Of a stretch of 64,000 nt of DNA, positions 45,037-58,441 are shown piece by piece. A model generated the notes under the pieces. It searched no databases. It had not been told where the DNA came from and saw only the letters and a program-made list of their open reading frames with translations. Each line of letters begins with the position of its first letter. The first letter of the stretch is position 1. Position numbers and translations under genes: made by a program. Source of the DNA: Terfezia claveryi (Eukaryota; Ascomycota; Pezizomycetes; Pezizales; Pezizaceae); contig WHUX01000018.1 in NCBI GenBank assembly GCA_015179025.1, positions 248,001-312,000 of the forward strand, written 5' to 3'.

Positions 45037-46436
45037 AAGGTAGAGATAGCTATTTGACTTCCATTAGAACCAAAGCTTGGACACAGAACAGAACTGGGGG
45101 GATTGCTCACTCCGCCAGCTTGGAAAGTGGGGGTTGAATCGGTCGGAGAAAGTCCGCCCGATCACAATCCTATTTAAGTGGTCAAACTGTGTCCACGACG
45201 ATTTGCTAGTAGATTTCTGAGTTGTTTGCGGCACGGGAAAAAAAAAAAAAAGTTGTGTCGGCTCTCACACCTGCTCTTATTAATCTGGTTGTTGGAAATT
45301 TGTGAAGCCAAAACAGTATGATTTCGGTAAGCCACAAGAGCCACAAGCTTATAGCGACAAATATTACAGAGGCAAACGCAATCAGAAAAAGCGGTTTAAA
45401 TATCGAAACACTTTGCGGATAACTTCCACAAGGCAAAACTTAGGAGGGGGAAAAAATGGATATCAGCGGGTGCAAACAGTTTGAATATATGACGGTATGC
45501 AAGCAAGCGTAAAGGAGCAGTGTGAGAAAACCGGGAAGCCACGGCGGCAATATTGATGGAAATAATTTGTAGCAAAGAATGTAAAGTTCCGGGTCGGTAT
45601 AATAGCACAAACACGAGGAGCGCAACGTTGTGTCACGCCTGCAGAATCCAATCCGTGAGCAGCTCAAGGTCAGGCGGCCCTTCTTTCTTTTCCTGCCGTC
45701 GTCCCCACGGTTGTCTCTGGGCTTCAAAAGAAGTTTCTCTTTTGCTATCCCAGATACTAATGCCCGGCGGCGTGCAACTGCTAATGCTCGCCCGCGCTTC
45801 TAGTGAGCTCTCCCCCAATAATGCGGATTCAGTGTGATGACGCCGGCGACGGTAGCCCCTTGATGCTGTTCCTTGCAGCAAGGAAGCGAAGGGCCAGGTT
45901 TTGGGCGGAGAAATCGAACGATGACGACGATGGAGGAGAAGGGCGTGACGATGTGACTATGTATGTGCGTTCTGCAGTAGGGTACTGGGGGATGAGGATT
46001 GCAGTCTCGGGGTGGGGGGGATTTCACATCCAAGTCGTGGAATCGAAAGGAGCACGAAGTCGTGACAAACCGGGGGTACGGGGGGAAGGGCCTAAGATGA
46101 TGCTGAATGTACGAAGTGCCGCTCAGCGGATGGATGAAAAGGGTTGAATTCAGAAAAAACGGACTGGATGCACTTAATAGGCCTAGATCTGGGTGTAACG
46201 AACTCCACAGCACTTGGCCCAATAATGCCAAACACTCCCTCCCCTCTGCACTCGCTTCCACCCCTGTTCGCGGGGGTTCTATTTCTGGCCAGAACGGCAC
46301 ACTGCGGTACCGTCTTTTCTCTCCAGGCCTCTCAACACGGTGACCGGGAGCGAGTGGGGATCTTCCGCAGGGGGGGGTACCGTAGGTAGGGGGGCGTCGT
46401 CAGCGAAACAGCAGCCAGCAGGGGGTTATTATGATG
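45037..46436. other. intergenic upstream of SEC2
   Basis: The SEC2 promoter side; includes a 14-bp A run at about 45239. Overlapping short frames have no motif. Confidence 0.45.
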
Positions 46437-46548
46437 GCCCTTCTCTGGAGGTCTGAGGTCTCTGTACCTAGATCTGTAGGTCTCTAGGGTCTCTGTAGGT
46501 CTCTGTGTAGGTTCTCTGTAGGTCTGTAGGGTCTGTAGGTCTGTACTA
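46437..46548. repeat. GTCTCTGTAG-type simple repeat
   Basis: About ten degenerate units of 8-11 bp (GGTCTCTGTAG / GGTCTGTAG) in tandem. Confidence 0.75.
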
Positions 46549-48040
46549 GTGCTCCCACATTGCTGCACTGCACGCCCCGCCAAACAGGGCCGGCCGACAA
46601 AAAATACCTAGGTACAGAGCGTGTGAATCTGATACAACTCCTCCCCGCCCCAATGGAACCGAGTGCATATTCCCAGTGCCCTCCTGCATCACCATCATGC
46701 TACCTACAGTACCTTACTCCAACACTCTCAATGCATTCGAAATTCTATCAGAGCTAAACTATATACCCGCCCTACCCCGCCCGGAGCTGGACAACTTTCT
46801 TCCGAGCTGGGGGCAAACCCATTTTCTTCTCACCTCCTAGGTAGTCTGGTTGGCCTCCTAGGTAAGCTTCATCCGAATAGGAGTAACTAATGTGTATCTA
46901 AAAAAATAAAAAAATAAAAAAATAAAAAAAATAAAAAAAGAAGAAAAAAAAAGGTAAGCTTCCTCGAGGGCACCCAACAGAAATCCCAATCCCCGCTCCG
47001 AATAAAAAATTTCCAGAAGCGATCGGCCGCCGTCCCCCAACCCCCACCAATCTAGCATTTTTTTTTCCTGCAGCAGACAATTTTGAGCCTAATTCGGCGC
47101 GTAGGAACTTTCTTCCTCAAGAATGGCCCGACTAAGGAAACTTCTGCAGTCCGTCCGGTACTGTACCATGCCGATGCCAATGCCCGATCTGATGATTGGA
47201 TATGAACAGCTATACCCAAAACCAATAAACAAATGCGATGTTGCATCTTCTTACATGTCTATCTATATACCCTTAAGCATTACTTTTTTATATGATTAAT
47301 TATTATCTACATTGTAATATCGACAACAGCACTCAACTTGATCAAAGTAGCCCGTCCCGAGAAGTTACCCCTAGCTACTTGGTTTTATCTGACGTTATCC
47401 TTGCCCTTGTGAAAATGAAACACTGCCCCAAACAGGGTCAGCAACTGGGCAAGGTCAACAACCAGCACGGCAAGCCCCACTCCGTTGCAATGCTATGCAT
47501 GTCCGTTGGATTTTGGAAGCTACATACACGTCTGAATATTTGTCACCTTCATGGGCAAGGGGTTTCTGTCTCATGCACATTACTGTACTGTAATGTACTT
47601 GTTGAAAGGGAAAGGGAAATGTAGAGTAGGTGAAAACATATGCGGGCAAACTCATAGTTGAGGGTAATGTGAAAACACTGCTGCTAAACATTAAAATTAG
47701 ATACGGTCATGTGATATCCTCTCATCTACCAGTATACTTAATACGGAGGTATCTTACTTTCAGAACAATTTGATAGAAAACATATGCAAGTTTTTCTTAT
47801 GGCTAGTACTTATTTACAGTAAGACATGGAATACGTATTCCGCTTGAGTTGGCCACCGTCATATGGCATAATACTCCTACATCTTGAACCTCACTCCCAC
47901 TCCCACCCCACTGCCAACGCCATACCCATTCCCCGCATTTTGCCTAGCCGCATTCAATAAAAAACCTCTCATTTCATCTCATCTACCGGCTTCACTCTTT
48001 CAACCAATTTTCCTTCACCCGGAGTTTTTTTTTGGTGTGT
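46549..48040. other. intergenic
   Basis: Contains an A-rich tract of 'aaaaaat' 8-mers (46898-46952). No gene or RNA recognised. Confidence 0.45.
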
Positions 48041-48834
48041 TTACGCTTCCCTCCCCCTCTCTTCTGGCCACCTAGAGCTCAATGCCGGCCTCGCCATCAC
48101 CACCACTGGGATTGCCCTCCTCTCCTCTCTTGCCTTCTGCAGTAATGCATGATATACTCGCATCTTCTCGGTTCCTTCAGGGCCTTCAGTACGGATGGCA
48201 GTCCCAATTGACATGAAGAAGCTGGTAGAATTTCAGTCAGTGAGCTAGGCCAGGGGGACGGGTTTCGGCGAAGAGAATGGTAGGGTGGGTTACCCGAACG
48301 TAGCTGCAGAGCCGAGCATGTACTGTCCCAGACTGCGCATGACACCATTAGGACCGGCTCCATGCTTGAGAATTGTGTAGCCGCCTGCGGGGATGATGTT
48401 AGCAAGGCTCAATCCGGGGCTAAGGGGGGGGAGGCCGCTATAGGGAACGCAGATGTTCTTACCGAAGATGAAGCCCATTGTTAGACCGACACCTGGTGAG
48501 ATGGGTTAGCCATATCCAGATGAGGTGGCTTTTCCGAAGGAGAGGGTTTGGTGTGTTGAATTGATTGGGGACTTTGAAATCACTAGCATGCAGATGGTAG
48601 GTGAAGTTCAAAGGCTGGGGTTGGGAATTGGGGAGGAGTGGAATGGCATACATGTCCCCATGATGAAACCCATCTTCACTATAATTCAAGTGGTATTGTC
48701 AGTATCATGACCTGTGTAATGTGCCACCCGGGAGACCCCCTCCTATGCTGGCACATTGGCAATTGGGGCCGAAGAAACCTACTCTTGTCGAAGGTCGACA
48801 TACCCTGACCGCCGTGTTGAGGTGGGGGGGGCAT
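48041..48834 (-). CDS. MGR2: Mgr2/ROMO1-family TIM23 subunit
   Basis: Five exons: 48834-48783, 48678-48652 (27 nt), 48492-48463 (30 nt), 48384-48294 and 48221-48041. Introns are 104, 159, 78 and 72 bp; the frame closes to 126 aa. The joined product reads MPPPPQHGGQGMSTFDK, then MKMGFIMGTCVGLTMGFIFG (first membrane helix with GxxxG spacing), YTILKHGAGPNGVMRSLGQY and MLGSAATFGFFMSIGTAIRT (second helix). This is the Mgr2/ROMO1 signature. In yeast Mgr2 couples TIM21 to the TIM23 translocase and gates lateral release of inner-membrane proteins. The last ~45 residues are charged and not conserved; an extra 3' intron is possible. Start from the only nearby ATG. Confidence 0.85.
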
Positions 48835-49960
48835 TGTTGCTTCTTTTTGTATAAGTTACTAGAAATGGAGTCAAGTACGGGCGATTGAATCTGTGAGATC
48901 GGAACTCTTCAAGATTGATACAAGTAGCAGGGTATGGCCGTCCGTCTGAAGATTGGGCGTTGAGGTTCAATTCTCACTTGTCCAACGCCAAAATATCACA
49001 AACGACGCCTTCAAGAAAGTCGTTCCACAAACGTCGTAGCGTGTGGGGGAGGCGCAGACTAGGGCTATCTGCAGCTAGCGCAGCCAATCAATCGGCTGGC
49101 GTCCCGCACTTGGGTTGTTTGGCCACAATGTGATCTATCAAGCATGTCTACATCGATATATATATTATTCAAATTTGACCACCCTATTAAACAAGCATGT
49201 ATTTGGGCGATGATGAAACATATACTGTTCGTACCCATATCAGGTACGCACTCTGTGTCACTCAATCCCGAGAAATATTCCAGGGTGGGTTGTTTGCAAG
49301 CAAAAGATGCCCCCATGGATGGATCTGCATCAAGCAGAAGAGGACATGGGTCTGGTTACTCCATCAAAGACCGAGGGTGAGATATAATGGCCTTTTGAAT
49401 TCGGCTGCAGGGTCAGAGCAGTGCAAAAACAACAGAACAACAGGGAACCAGGGTCTTCAGACAGCCTGATATCTCACTTGACAAGATACCATACTAGTTG
49501 ACTTGGAGGGATTCAAGTTGAGGCGACCAAAGGTGGGCGAACATGATATAAATGCCGAATTTACACACATTTTTTGGGGCGGGAGTGTAATATCCCATCC
49601 CACCTAGTGGGCATCTCTTTGAAGCTCTAAAGCTCGGTAAGCAGTGGATATCCATCCCATCCTCTATCAGAGTACAGTATAGTAATTTGCCGCTATTTTT
49701 GCCTTTTCTGAACTTTGCTTCTTGCAATCTGAGAGCGCCTCAGCCTGCTTTGCAACGTACCGGCATAGTGACCGGTCTCGTAAAGCAAGAACTCAGCAGT
49801 GGGTTTGTGCAAGAACTGTGACGAGAAGGGTGTATTTGGAAGAAGAGGCAAATCAAAAAATAAGGTATGTAAGATAATGTAAATTAAAGGGCAAATGATG
49901 TGAGGATAGCCATAGCCTGGCACGCCGGATACAGGACGGAGTTACCTGCCTCCATGGCCC

Positions 49961-49967
<7 letters not shown>
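48835..49967. other. intergenic
   Basis: MGR2 promoter side; no coding motif found. Confidence 0.45.

Positions 49968-50004
<37 letters not shown>
49968..50004. repeat. 37-nt poly-T tract
   Basis: An uninterrupted run of T (A on the minus strand). It might mark the poly-A tail of a retroposed sequence transcribed on the minus strand, but no source sequence is recognised. Confidence 0.9.
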
Positions 50005-50005
<1 letters not shown>

Positions 50006-50609
50006 TGTGTTCTTGTGCTTTGCCGTTGAGGTGCGTCTCTGCACCTGAAATCTTGCTTGCCCTGCTGCTTGCGTGCTGCAAGACCTTATGCTGGGGACCA
50101 CGAGCTGGGTAAGGTCCGGCTACTTTTAAGTCAATGTGAATCACCGGTAGGGGCAGAGCGTACGTACAGTACCAACGATCGCCACAGTAAAAGTTGGCGG
50201 TGAAGCCGGGTCTTGATGCTGTAGCGGTGAAGCCGGTGTTGATGCTGTAGCAGTGCCTGTATTCTGTAATGTGGCACTCGTGATAAAGCAGGAAGCCACA
50301 GTTGGCTGAGGGCGATTGCCCGCACCCAATCTGTCCAGCAATTCGGTCTCCATTCACCCACCATCTGCCTCTCTCTGCATCTCTGCCTCTGAAGAAATCC
50401 AGTCCTTCTGGCAGCATCATCACCGCACTTGTCGCCATCATTGAGACCCGCTTCCATCGCCGTTTTCTCTGAACAGGAGGACTCTATCGATCGTATCGGG
50501 CGGAGCCTCTGCCATCGTTGATCTTGATCTTCCCCAGACTTCAAACACGCCCCGCCCCACAGGACACACTCTCCCTTCTGTCACTTTGTTACCGTGCTTT
50601 GCCCGTTGT
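50005..50609. other. intergenic
   Basis: No coding motif; short direct repeat of 'gtgaagccggtcttgatgctgtag' type near 50201-50248 (two imperfect copies). Confidence 0.45.
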
Positions 50610-50663
50610 CGAATCCAATCGTCCTTGCCTCGACCTCGAATCCAATCGTCCTTGCCTCGACCT
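50610..50663. repeat. 27-bp perfect tandem duplication
   Basis: CGAATCCAATCGTCCTTGCC... occurs twice with a 27-bp period (50610 and 50637). Confidence 0.9.
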
Positions 50664-51439
50664 GGGCCATCGCCCCCGACTGGCTGCGCCCACAGCACAG
50701 CTAGCAAATCAGCTAGCTGCCCTGCCCTTCGACATCGGCTTCCTACAGGTACGTACACTCGAAATCCCACTTCCCATCCTCCCCTCCTCCCTTCCCCTCC
50801 TCCCCTCCTCCCCTCCTCCCCTAGTCCCCTCGTCCCCTTGTCCCCTCGTCCCCCCCCCCAACCCAACTCCATCTCGCTCGCGCCGCTGCTGGCCTATAAC
50901 GACAACTACACGAGATACACGCAAGGTGCCAAAGTCTAAGCAATAATTCGCATTCAGGGATTCCTGCTGGCTCTGTTTTGTGGTGTGCGGTGTGCGTCTA
51001 CTGGCCCCTGGCTTACTTTTAGTTTGAGTGTGGCCCCATCACAAGCAGCTCCTTAATCCCACTAGCACGAAACGACCGAGCTCGAAATTCTACAACTTCG
51101 AACGAGCCCCCCAGCCTAAATTGCCAGAGGGAAAAATATATCACCACATCCAACGTGCTGGAATAATACCAAGGCAGCTGCGCATATACCTGCGGATAAA
51201 AATTACTGAGGTATTCCACCGCAACAGTTAACGCAACTCCCCTCCCAGCTGTCTCGATCGCCAGTTTCCGGACACCTCCGACCCGCACGGCGCCCTGCGA
51301 CACGTTGGTTCAACCTGGGCTTACCTTCTTTTCAGCAAGACACAAGCGAAAAAAAAGGCTTATTTTAACCTCGCCCACCCCGACACAATCGTCCTACACC
51401 AAACGCCAAATAACTAGAAGGTAAACGCGGTAAACACCT
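50664..51439. other. intergenic, VPS64-like promoter side
   Basis: Includes a 'tcccctcc' pyrimidine-rich repeat (50770-50860), perhaps a fungal CT-rich promoter tract. No gene. Confidence 0.4.
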
Positions 51440-53816
51440 ATGACCGCCGTGGCTACATTTCCATCGGTTCCAAGGGCGGGATCGGGATGGCCTAATGCAT
51501 CACAGTCCACCCTCAATCAGATGTCGCCCGATGAAGTTGCGCGACTATTTATGCCGCGAAAAGGCTCTCAGAGAGGTTCTTCCCAGGGTTCTGAAGGCGG
51601 TGGGGTATGGGGTAACGGTCAGATACGTGGAGGAACCACAGGCCACGATACTGGTCAAGCAGGCGTAGGTAACCTTAAAAACAAAAAGACAACCCGTGGA
51701 GCACCCTGGCCACCGAAAGGTGATATTCTAAGAACTTCTGGCGTTGGCTCCCACTCTGCTTCATCATCAGTGTCATCCTCACCAGCAATGAACGGCATCC
51801 ATCAACAGGCACCTATACTTCCATCGCAACATCGGGTTGGTCAACCTACGCCCCTAACTGGAGGCGACAACTCTGGAACCTCTTTTCTGATGTTACAGCC
51901 ATTGAACCACAGCTTCGAAACCAAGCTTATACCCCTTCCATATTATCCGGATACGCTACGCATCGGACGTCAGACAAACGCCAAGACGTTACCAAATTCC
52001 ACAAATGGGTATTTTGACTCGAAAGTTCTTTCGAGACAACATGCAGAAGTATGGGCAGATCCGAAGACCGGAACGGTTTGGATAAGAGATGTCAAGTCCT
52101 CGAATGGAACATTTGTCAATGGCACTCGACTATCGCAAGAGAATAAGGATAGCGACCCTCATGAGCTGCGAGCGGAGGATATACTGGAGCTTGGTATCGA
52201 CATCTTCTCGGAAGATAATAGATCCATCATCCATCACAAAGTTGCTGCTAGAGTGGAACATGCAGGGTTTCAAAACGGCCAGATGAACTTGGAACTTAAT
52301 AATCTGGGGGACATGGACTCAATCATGGGAGGTGGGCTAATGTCACCACAATTCAAGCAAGCAAACAACAACTTTACCAGAGGGCGTTCGACTTCTCAGA
52401 ACTCTAGAGCTGGCTCAGCTGCTGGAGGGGCTGGCATGATGCAACGAGGAGCACCAGTGTTCGTTCAATCAGTCTCGGTTGAGCAAATCGTGAAAAAACT
52501 CAATGTACGCTCCCATTACTATGGACAGTCGAATGTGGCTAACCATCGTCCAGTCTGAGCTTCACGCGGCGAAACAGCAAGCCCAGGAACTGCAGCGGAC
52601 TCAGGAGTTCTTCGATCACCTTCTTAACCTAGAGGTAGTAAGGAAGGGACCGGAGATTAAAAAAGCTGAGGTAGAAAGTGCCGGACAGTCACCAATGATC
52701 GACTCCGGGGTTGCATTAGATGCAGGGCAATTCCAAAATATCCCACATCGTCCATTGCCCCCACCTGCTAAACACATCACGGTTACACCCGAAGCTGAAA
52801 AATCTGGATCTGACGTAAAACCACCAGTGCACGATATTTCACCGCCATCACCAGTATCACCGCCCTTAAAGAGATCCCCAAAAAATACTTTGACGGAGCC
52901 TCCACAACATTTATTCTCACTAGTTGCCCAACTTAGGGATGCCCGGCTGGAACTAGAAGCAAAGTCTTTGAGGGTGAAAGATTTGGAGGACCTATTACGG
53001 CGGGAACGAGAAGCACGAGCAATGGCCGAGGCACAGCTACAGGTGGCTGCTCACATGCCCACCGATGAGCTAGGTACTGATAACATTGAGAATATGGATG
53101 AGGTCGATATTCCTGACGATGTATCCATTGCGGGTTCTGATATCACCGTTATCGATTCTAAGGAACATGAGCAGTCTAAGGAGAGCGACAAGAAATCTAC
53201 GGCCGCAGTCGCTGCAGCCGCTGCTAATGCTGCCACTGAGGCAGCAGCCATGTGGCAAAAGAAGTTAGAGGAGATGATGGCCCAACTGAAGGCTGCACAG
53301 GCAGAGATTGAAACTTATAAGAAGCGTTGGAAGACTGCAGAGGAAGAAGGACAACAGTCAAAACGCACGTTGATGGAGATGGTGGCAAAAATAAGGGCGG
53401 ACGAAGAGAAGAGGCAGAAAGAAATGAAGGAGACTACCGTGCAGACTGAGAGAAAGAATGCAGACGGATTCCTGAGAGGAAAGCCCATGATGGTTAGCTG
53501 TGGTGTACAAACAGAGCTGGACCAGGATGAAGACAATGAAGGCGAGGTGTTCCCAGGCGCAATCGCCAATGCTACAGTAAAAGCTGTGAATGGGCCATTG
53601 GTCATTAGTGGGGGGAAGCATATGCAAAACCGGCACCGAGATCCTGGCAACCAGCAACAACAGTTACAGAATTTATCAACGGAAATGGTGAAGAAGCCTG
53701 GTGAGAAGAGGAGTATGGTGAAAGAAAGTGTACCATATGTAAGCATTGTGGGAGTGGTGGTAATAGGAGTGAGTATTATGGCAATACTGAATAGCTGGCA
53801 GAAGGGGGAACGGTAA
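51440..53816 (+). CDS. VPS64: FHA-domain tail-anchored protein (VPS64/FAR10/SLMAP type)
   Basis: Two exons: 51440-52504 and 52554-53816, with a 49-bp intron (donor GTACGC, branch GCTAACC); the frame closes to 775 aa. A disordered N-terminus is followed by a forkhead-associated domain at about residues 165-275: LRIGRQTN, VLSRQHAEVWAD, IRDVKSSNGTFVNGTRLS and ELRAEDILELGID, with the canonical GR, SRxH and NG signatures. Coiled coils span roughly 360-400, 495-535 and 600-680. The last ~25 residues form a hydrophobic tail anchor (VSIVGVVVIGVSIMAIL) followed by a short basic tail. The family (SLMAP in animals, Far9/Far10/Vps64 in yeast) brings the STRIPAK/FAR complex to ER, nuclear or mitochondrial membranes. 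Confidence 0.9.
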
Positions 53817-56800
53817 AAAGAAGTGGGATGGGTTTGTGGCTTGGTCGAGCTAGATGTGCTATATACCTTTCTTTGCGTCCTGATAAGGCTTTGACTACGA
53901 ATGCAGCAGGAACTCAGGTGTCATGAGTGTGTGTCTCTGGGTACAGTGATGTTCGTTGTGTTTCTCTTAACTTTTCGTATTCTTACTGTTTCTTTGTTTA
54001 CTTTACATTGTTTTTACCAACGTCTTGGTTTTCACTATCTCCATTTGTCATTGTATTTCCTCTGGTGGGTTGGATATATATGTAAAATTCTGTTTTCTTT
54101 CGCGTTAGGGGCGAGATTGGTTTGAGTACTGTTCCACAGGGAAGGGATAAGTAGGGGCCTTGGATAAAGGGGGGGCGCCTTGCTTCAGGTTTGGTTGTAC
54201 GGTACTGGGTAGTGGGAAACAAGGTGTCCAGGGAAATAGGAGGATAAGGAAAGGATGGGAGTTTTTATTTTCCTGGTTTTCTTTGGCGTATTCTCACTAA
54301 GAGCCCTATATTGTACTATCCTTATGCATGGCATTTTCTTACTATCCCTAAACTATGGCATGGGGATTTTCTACTCTCTTCCTTGGCCTTGCTTATTGCC
54401 TTTGTTATTTTGGTGCCTGCTTCCTTTCTGTGTTCTCTTATACCGTTCAACTTTCTCGCCAATGGGACCGGACCTGCATGGTTTGCATACTTGGGTACTT
54501 ACTTTCTAAGTAGCTGGTTTTTCTTTTTTCTTTTGTGAGATTTCTAAGTTGCTGTTGACTTTACTACCTACATGAACCTACATACAACATGCGCAACATA
54601 CTTGCCTTGCTTCCTCGGGGATCGTCAGTATGCATGCCCACCTGGGATGAACTGATCGTCTCGGGGCCTACCTTTGCATAAAACTGTGGGGCTATGCAGA
54701 GAGAGCGAGTCATAATACGACGGTGGGAAAAGCCATATAGGGGTGCTGGTTATTCACTTTTCCTTTTACCTTAATTGTCAATATCTTTGCCAGTCTATAA
54801 ACCTATTTCTTATGTTTGCGTCTCTTTTTTTTTTTTTTTTTTTTTGTTGAGTGTATTTAGCCAAAGGTCTAATGATATACGCAGATCCTATGATCTCAAC
54901 TCTTTAATCGTGCTATTGATGAGCGCAGAATGGTTGAGATTTGGGAAGACTTGAAGTGTACTACTAGTGTATGTCCTTGTAGGGGTGGAAGAAGCGTTGC
55001 GCAACGAGGGAAGATGTCTACTGAGATATTCTGTGAGGAGAGGTAAATCAAACGGTTACTTCGCATTGTGCTTGCATAAGTGCTTTCTGCCTGAAAGCCG
55101 TTGTTGTTCTTCCGGGGAGTACACATAGCGAATCCCCCAAGCATGAAGAGTATAGGTTACCCTGAACTCATTTTGGGTTTCCCTCATACTGTCTGTACAT
55201 TCCCACCTCCTTCCGCCTGTTTGGTAGCGCTCAACTAGACTTGTCATCAACTGGACAAAGAAAAAGAAGCTTGAAATATACAACTACCCCGGGTCTCAAA
55301 CTAACTAATGCCTGCAAGGCACGAGTTCAAAAACGACCGGCGTTGTGTTGAGAACGTGTAGGGGAGAGACAAGACAAGAGGCAAAGGAATCTACTTGCTA
55401 CATAGATTCTCGATTACGAAATGAGATTCCATGTTGGCGAGAAACCCAAAATTCGAAACTTCACTCCAATTAGCTCATCCCAAGGCCTCCCTGGTGGATT
55501 TTTAGATTTATTGCTAAAAGAGCGAATTCCGTAATCTTAAAACTGTCGAGTTGTTGCTATGCAGGGTAGCATGAGCCTCTCCTCTCTACTATACTAGATC
55601 AACCATAATTTTTAGATATCCTATAAGATTTAAAAAGCTTTTGCTGCTCTATACTCCGTATAGTTAGCACTTGTTATCCAACTTCACCGTTTGCTGTTAT
55701 ATATAAAATTAAATTTTGTCATTTGCAAGGTTTCAAATGATTGTGTATACATCGTGTCTTCCGTATTGGCCAGGCAGATTCTCACCGTTAGTACCCCCCA
55801 CACCATACCATATATAGGCAACCGAAAAGCTCACCGGTGTTTTCTCATGCACTTGAACACAAGACTTCTCCTTCGCCGTTGTGTGGGGGGAAGGGGGGGG
55901 GGGATCATACAGCAGACGGGAATAACATACCCATCATTCGGACCGGTATATGCAAGTTTCAGGGGTCATGCGGATAATTGAACTGATTCATTCATATGTT
56001 AGTACCTAATGGTTGGTGGAGTCAGATGCAAACCGCAATTGGATGATGCATGCAGGTCTAAGGTCTACCCAGCTTTCCAATGTAATTACAGCAACATGTT
56101 CTCGTGCGCAACACAGACTTAGTTCTCGTACCCGGTCTGGCAGTGCGTGTGGGCCTGGGGATTATCAGCTTACCAGAAGGGTGCCTGTAATTACCGTACT
56201 GAGTTAGTGTCCTGCCTATTTAGGAAGGACTCGGTAGGCATTAAGTAAGTTTTTTTTAGTGTTTACATATATTACATGCATGTCTCTAAATTTGCATAAG
56301 GTTCTCACTGCTCTCTGTACTCAGCTAGTCATAGTTATCTAGTTACAGAATAATCACTCAGTCTCATCCTTACAAATGGTGTAACGAATGCAAACTTTAA
56401 TTCGATGGTGGAAGTATTATGTATTGCGTGCGGCACATCAAGAGAGGTATGGTTGGTTAATGAAGGAATACGAACAGGTATTGAGGCCTGGGATGTATTA
56501 TATTGTCATGAACGGTAAATCGTATCGCTAGATCATTGATACCTACTGACTCGGAATAAGTTCTATAACTGTCAGGAATAATATACGCCTTGGTTAGTGC
56601 AAAACGATTTCGGTTTTCTAAGTGGAACGACAGTTACAGAGTTTCGGGAAAGCTGTTCGCCAACAAAAGATCGGAAATATGTAATTACAGGGCATAGGAC
56701 CATCGAAGGTAATCCTAGAGACTAGATTTTTACCATAATTACCACCGTTGTTGCATCAGCAGTCTTTTAAACCCGGAATACTGGGGGATCATCAATTCCG

Positions 56801-57654
56801 TTCAGAAGGTTCATGATCTTTTCAATAATTACGGAGAATGAATTTTTTCTATCAATGTAGATGTATATCGTGTATTGTGCTAGTTATATTGCTGATTGAT
56901 GGTTGTAGGGCAACTACAGTATAAGGTTTTGCTGTTTCGGTATCGATAAGTTGGGTGGTGTTGGCAGGGAAGCATCTTGACGATGATTTCCGTAATTGAT
57001 CAGAGGCGGCTAGCCAGTGAATTTCTAGTAACGCTAGCATTTTAGACAGGCGGTTTTTGGCTAATATGAAGGGGAGAGTATTGATTTTCCACCGGCTTCT
57101 GATGTCATGTTGAAATAATGCAGGGGCCTAGAGAGGATTATGTGAATAGAGATTAATATGGAAGGCTTCGTTAGTTTGTAGTGTCTGATTGTTTCAAAAT
57201 AAATAGTCGATGGGTTCTCATAGTTCATTTACAGTTCATAGTTATGTTAATATGGGCATAGTTTTTAGATAAAAGTGACTTAGTAGAATGATATCTCGAG
57301 TGAGGGTAGTGGTACTTAATCGTGCGGCTTTGGAGGCTCTCTTTCGATTACAATTGGGCGGAGATGGAGCTGGATCATTCACAGATGTAATTTGACATCA
57401 CAGGAGACAGATAAGAATTGAAGCAAGTGAGGATAACCCAGAAAAAAATCTTGAACGCCGTTAAATTTTTGTCAAGAATCAAATTCCTGAATGTGACAAA
57501 AAAAAAGACCGCCATGCATAACCGATCGACGTTGCAGCCTTGGTAGCTCAACGTGCTTCCTTCCCAATCATCTTGAAGAGAAAATTACCGTAGAGATAAA
57601 AGAAATGAGCCTATGAACCGAGATATCACTGTTGCTTCAACAAGAGCTAAATGT
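53817..57654. other. 3.8-kb intergenic stretch
   Basis: No gene could be supported. Contents: a T24 tract near 54823-54846, a C/G-run at 55889-55902, and AT-rich sequence from 55600 to 57500. Several short open frames, including a hydrophobic one at 54255-54509, lack motifs and are probably chance. An undetected non-coding RNA or old transposon cannot be excluded. Confidence 0.45.
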
Positions 57655-58441
57655 TTACTCCTCCTCTTCCTCCTCACCCTCATCACCACCCTTCTCAGCA
57701 GCCTTAGCCTTCTTCCTTCGGACACGGCCGGGCCTGCCACCACCAAACGGCGAGTTGAGGGCGAAGTCAATGTGCTTCTGGGAGTCCAAACGAACAATGA
57801 AGGATGGGACATTCACAATCTGCTTTCCGACACGGATGTGGCGCTGGCGGATGAGGACACGAGCGTGGTGGATGGACTTGGCGAGGCCGAGCTTGTATAC
57901 CTGGGTTTGGAGACGGCGCTCCAAGAAGTCCTCGACGCGGAGGGCAAGCACGTAATCGAGCTTCATGCGGGAGTCATCCAAAACACCGACACGGACAAGA
58001 CGACGAATTAAGGCATTACCCTCGAAGAGACGCTTGGGATCCCTAAGGAGAGGATTAATATGACTATTGATGCGTCTGAAGTGGTGGGCCCGTACTTCTC
58101 GTCAAGAGTCAAGAGCTGACGGGCAGCGCGACGAATCTTGGAAAGGGTAAGCTGGACACGCCAGACCTCCCTCTTGTTGCGAAGACCATATTCACCAACG
58201 GTTTTCAACTCAGAGTCGCTGGGGAAAAAGGAATCAGTTTCGGGATGTTCGTAGATATTCTAGCCATTTGGCATAGAAGTAATTGGAGACATGAGAATGA
58301 GCACGCTCAGACTCAGTGGTACTCACAGACGGGCAGACTCGTATGGACGTCTTGGGACCTGGAGAATATTAGCAACTGAGGGCACTTCCTGTCGAAAATT
58401 CAACGAACCTTGTAGGTCTTGGAGTAGGAGCGTGGAGCCAT
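57655..58441 (-). CDS. RPS9: ribosomal protein uS4 (S9)
   Basis: Four exons: 58441-58409, 58358-58327, 58218-58096 and 58042-57655. Introns are 50, 108 and 53 bp; the frame closes to 191 aa. The start [20 protein letters not shown] is diagnostic. It is followed by [39 protein letters not shown], and the S4 RNA-binding domain ([20 protein letters not shown] and [20 protein letters not shown]). The acidic C-terminus (EGEEEEEE) is longer than in yeast. It is a 40S body protein at the mRNA entry tunnel that contributes to decoding accuracy. Confidence 0.96.

Noticed and set aside
51019..51303. 94-aa minus-strand frame upstream of the FHA gene
   Set aside because: No motif or splice context and it sits in the promoter of the FHA gene; chance frame is the simpler view.
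54255..54538. Hydrophobic plus-strand frames suggesting a small membrane protein
   Set aside because: T-rich DNA gives Leu/Phe-rich translations in every frame; no conserved motif or start context.
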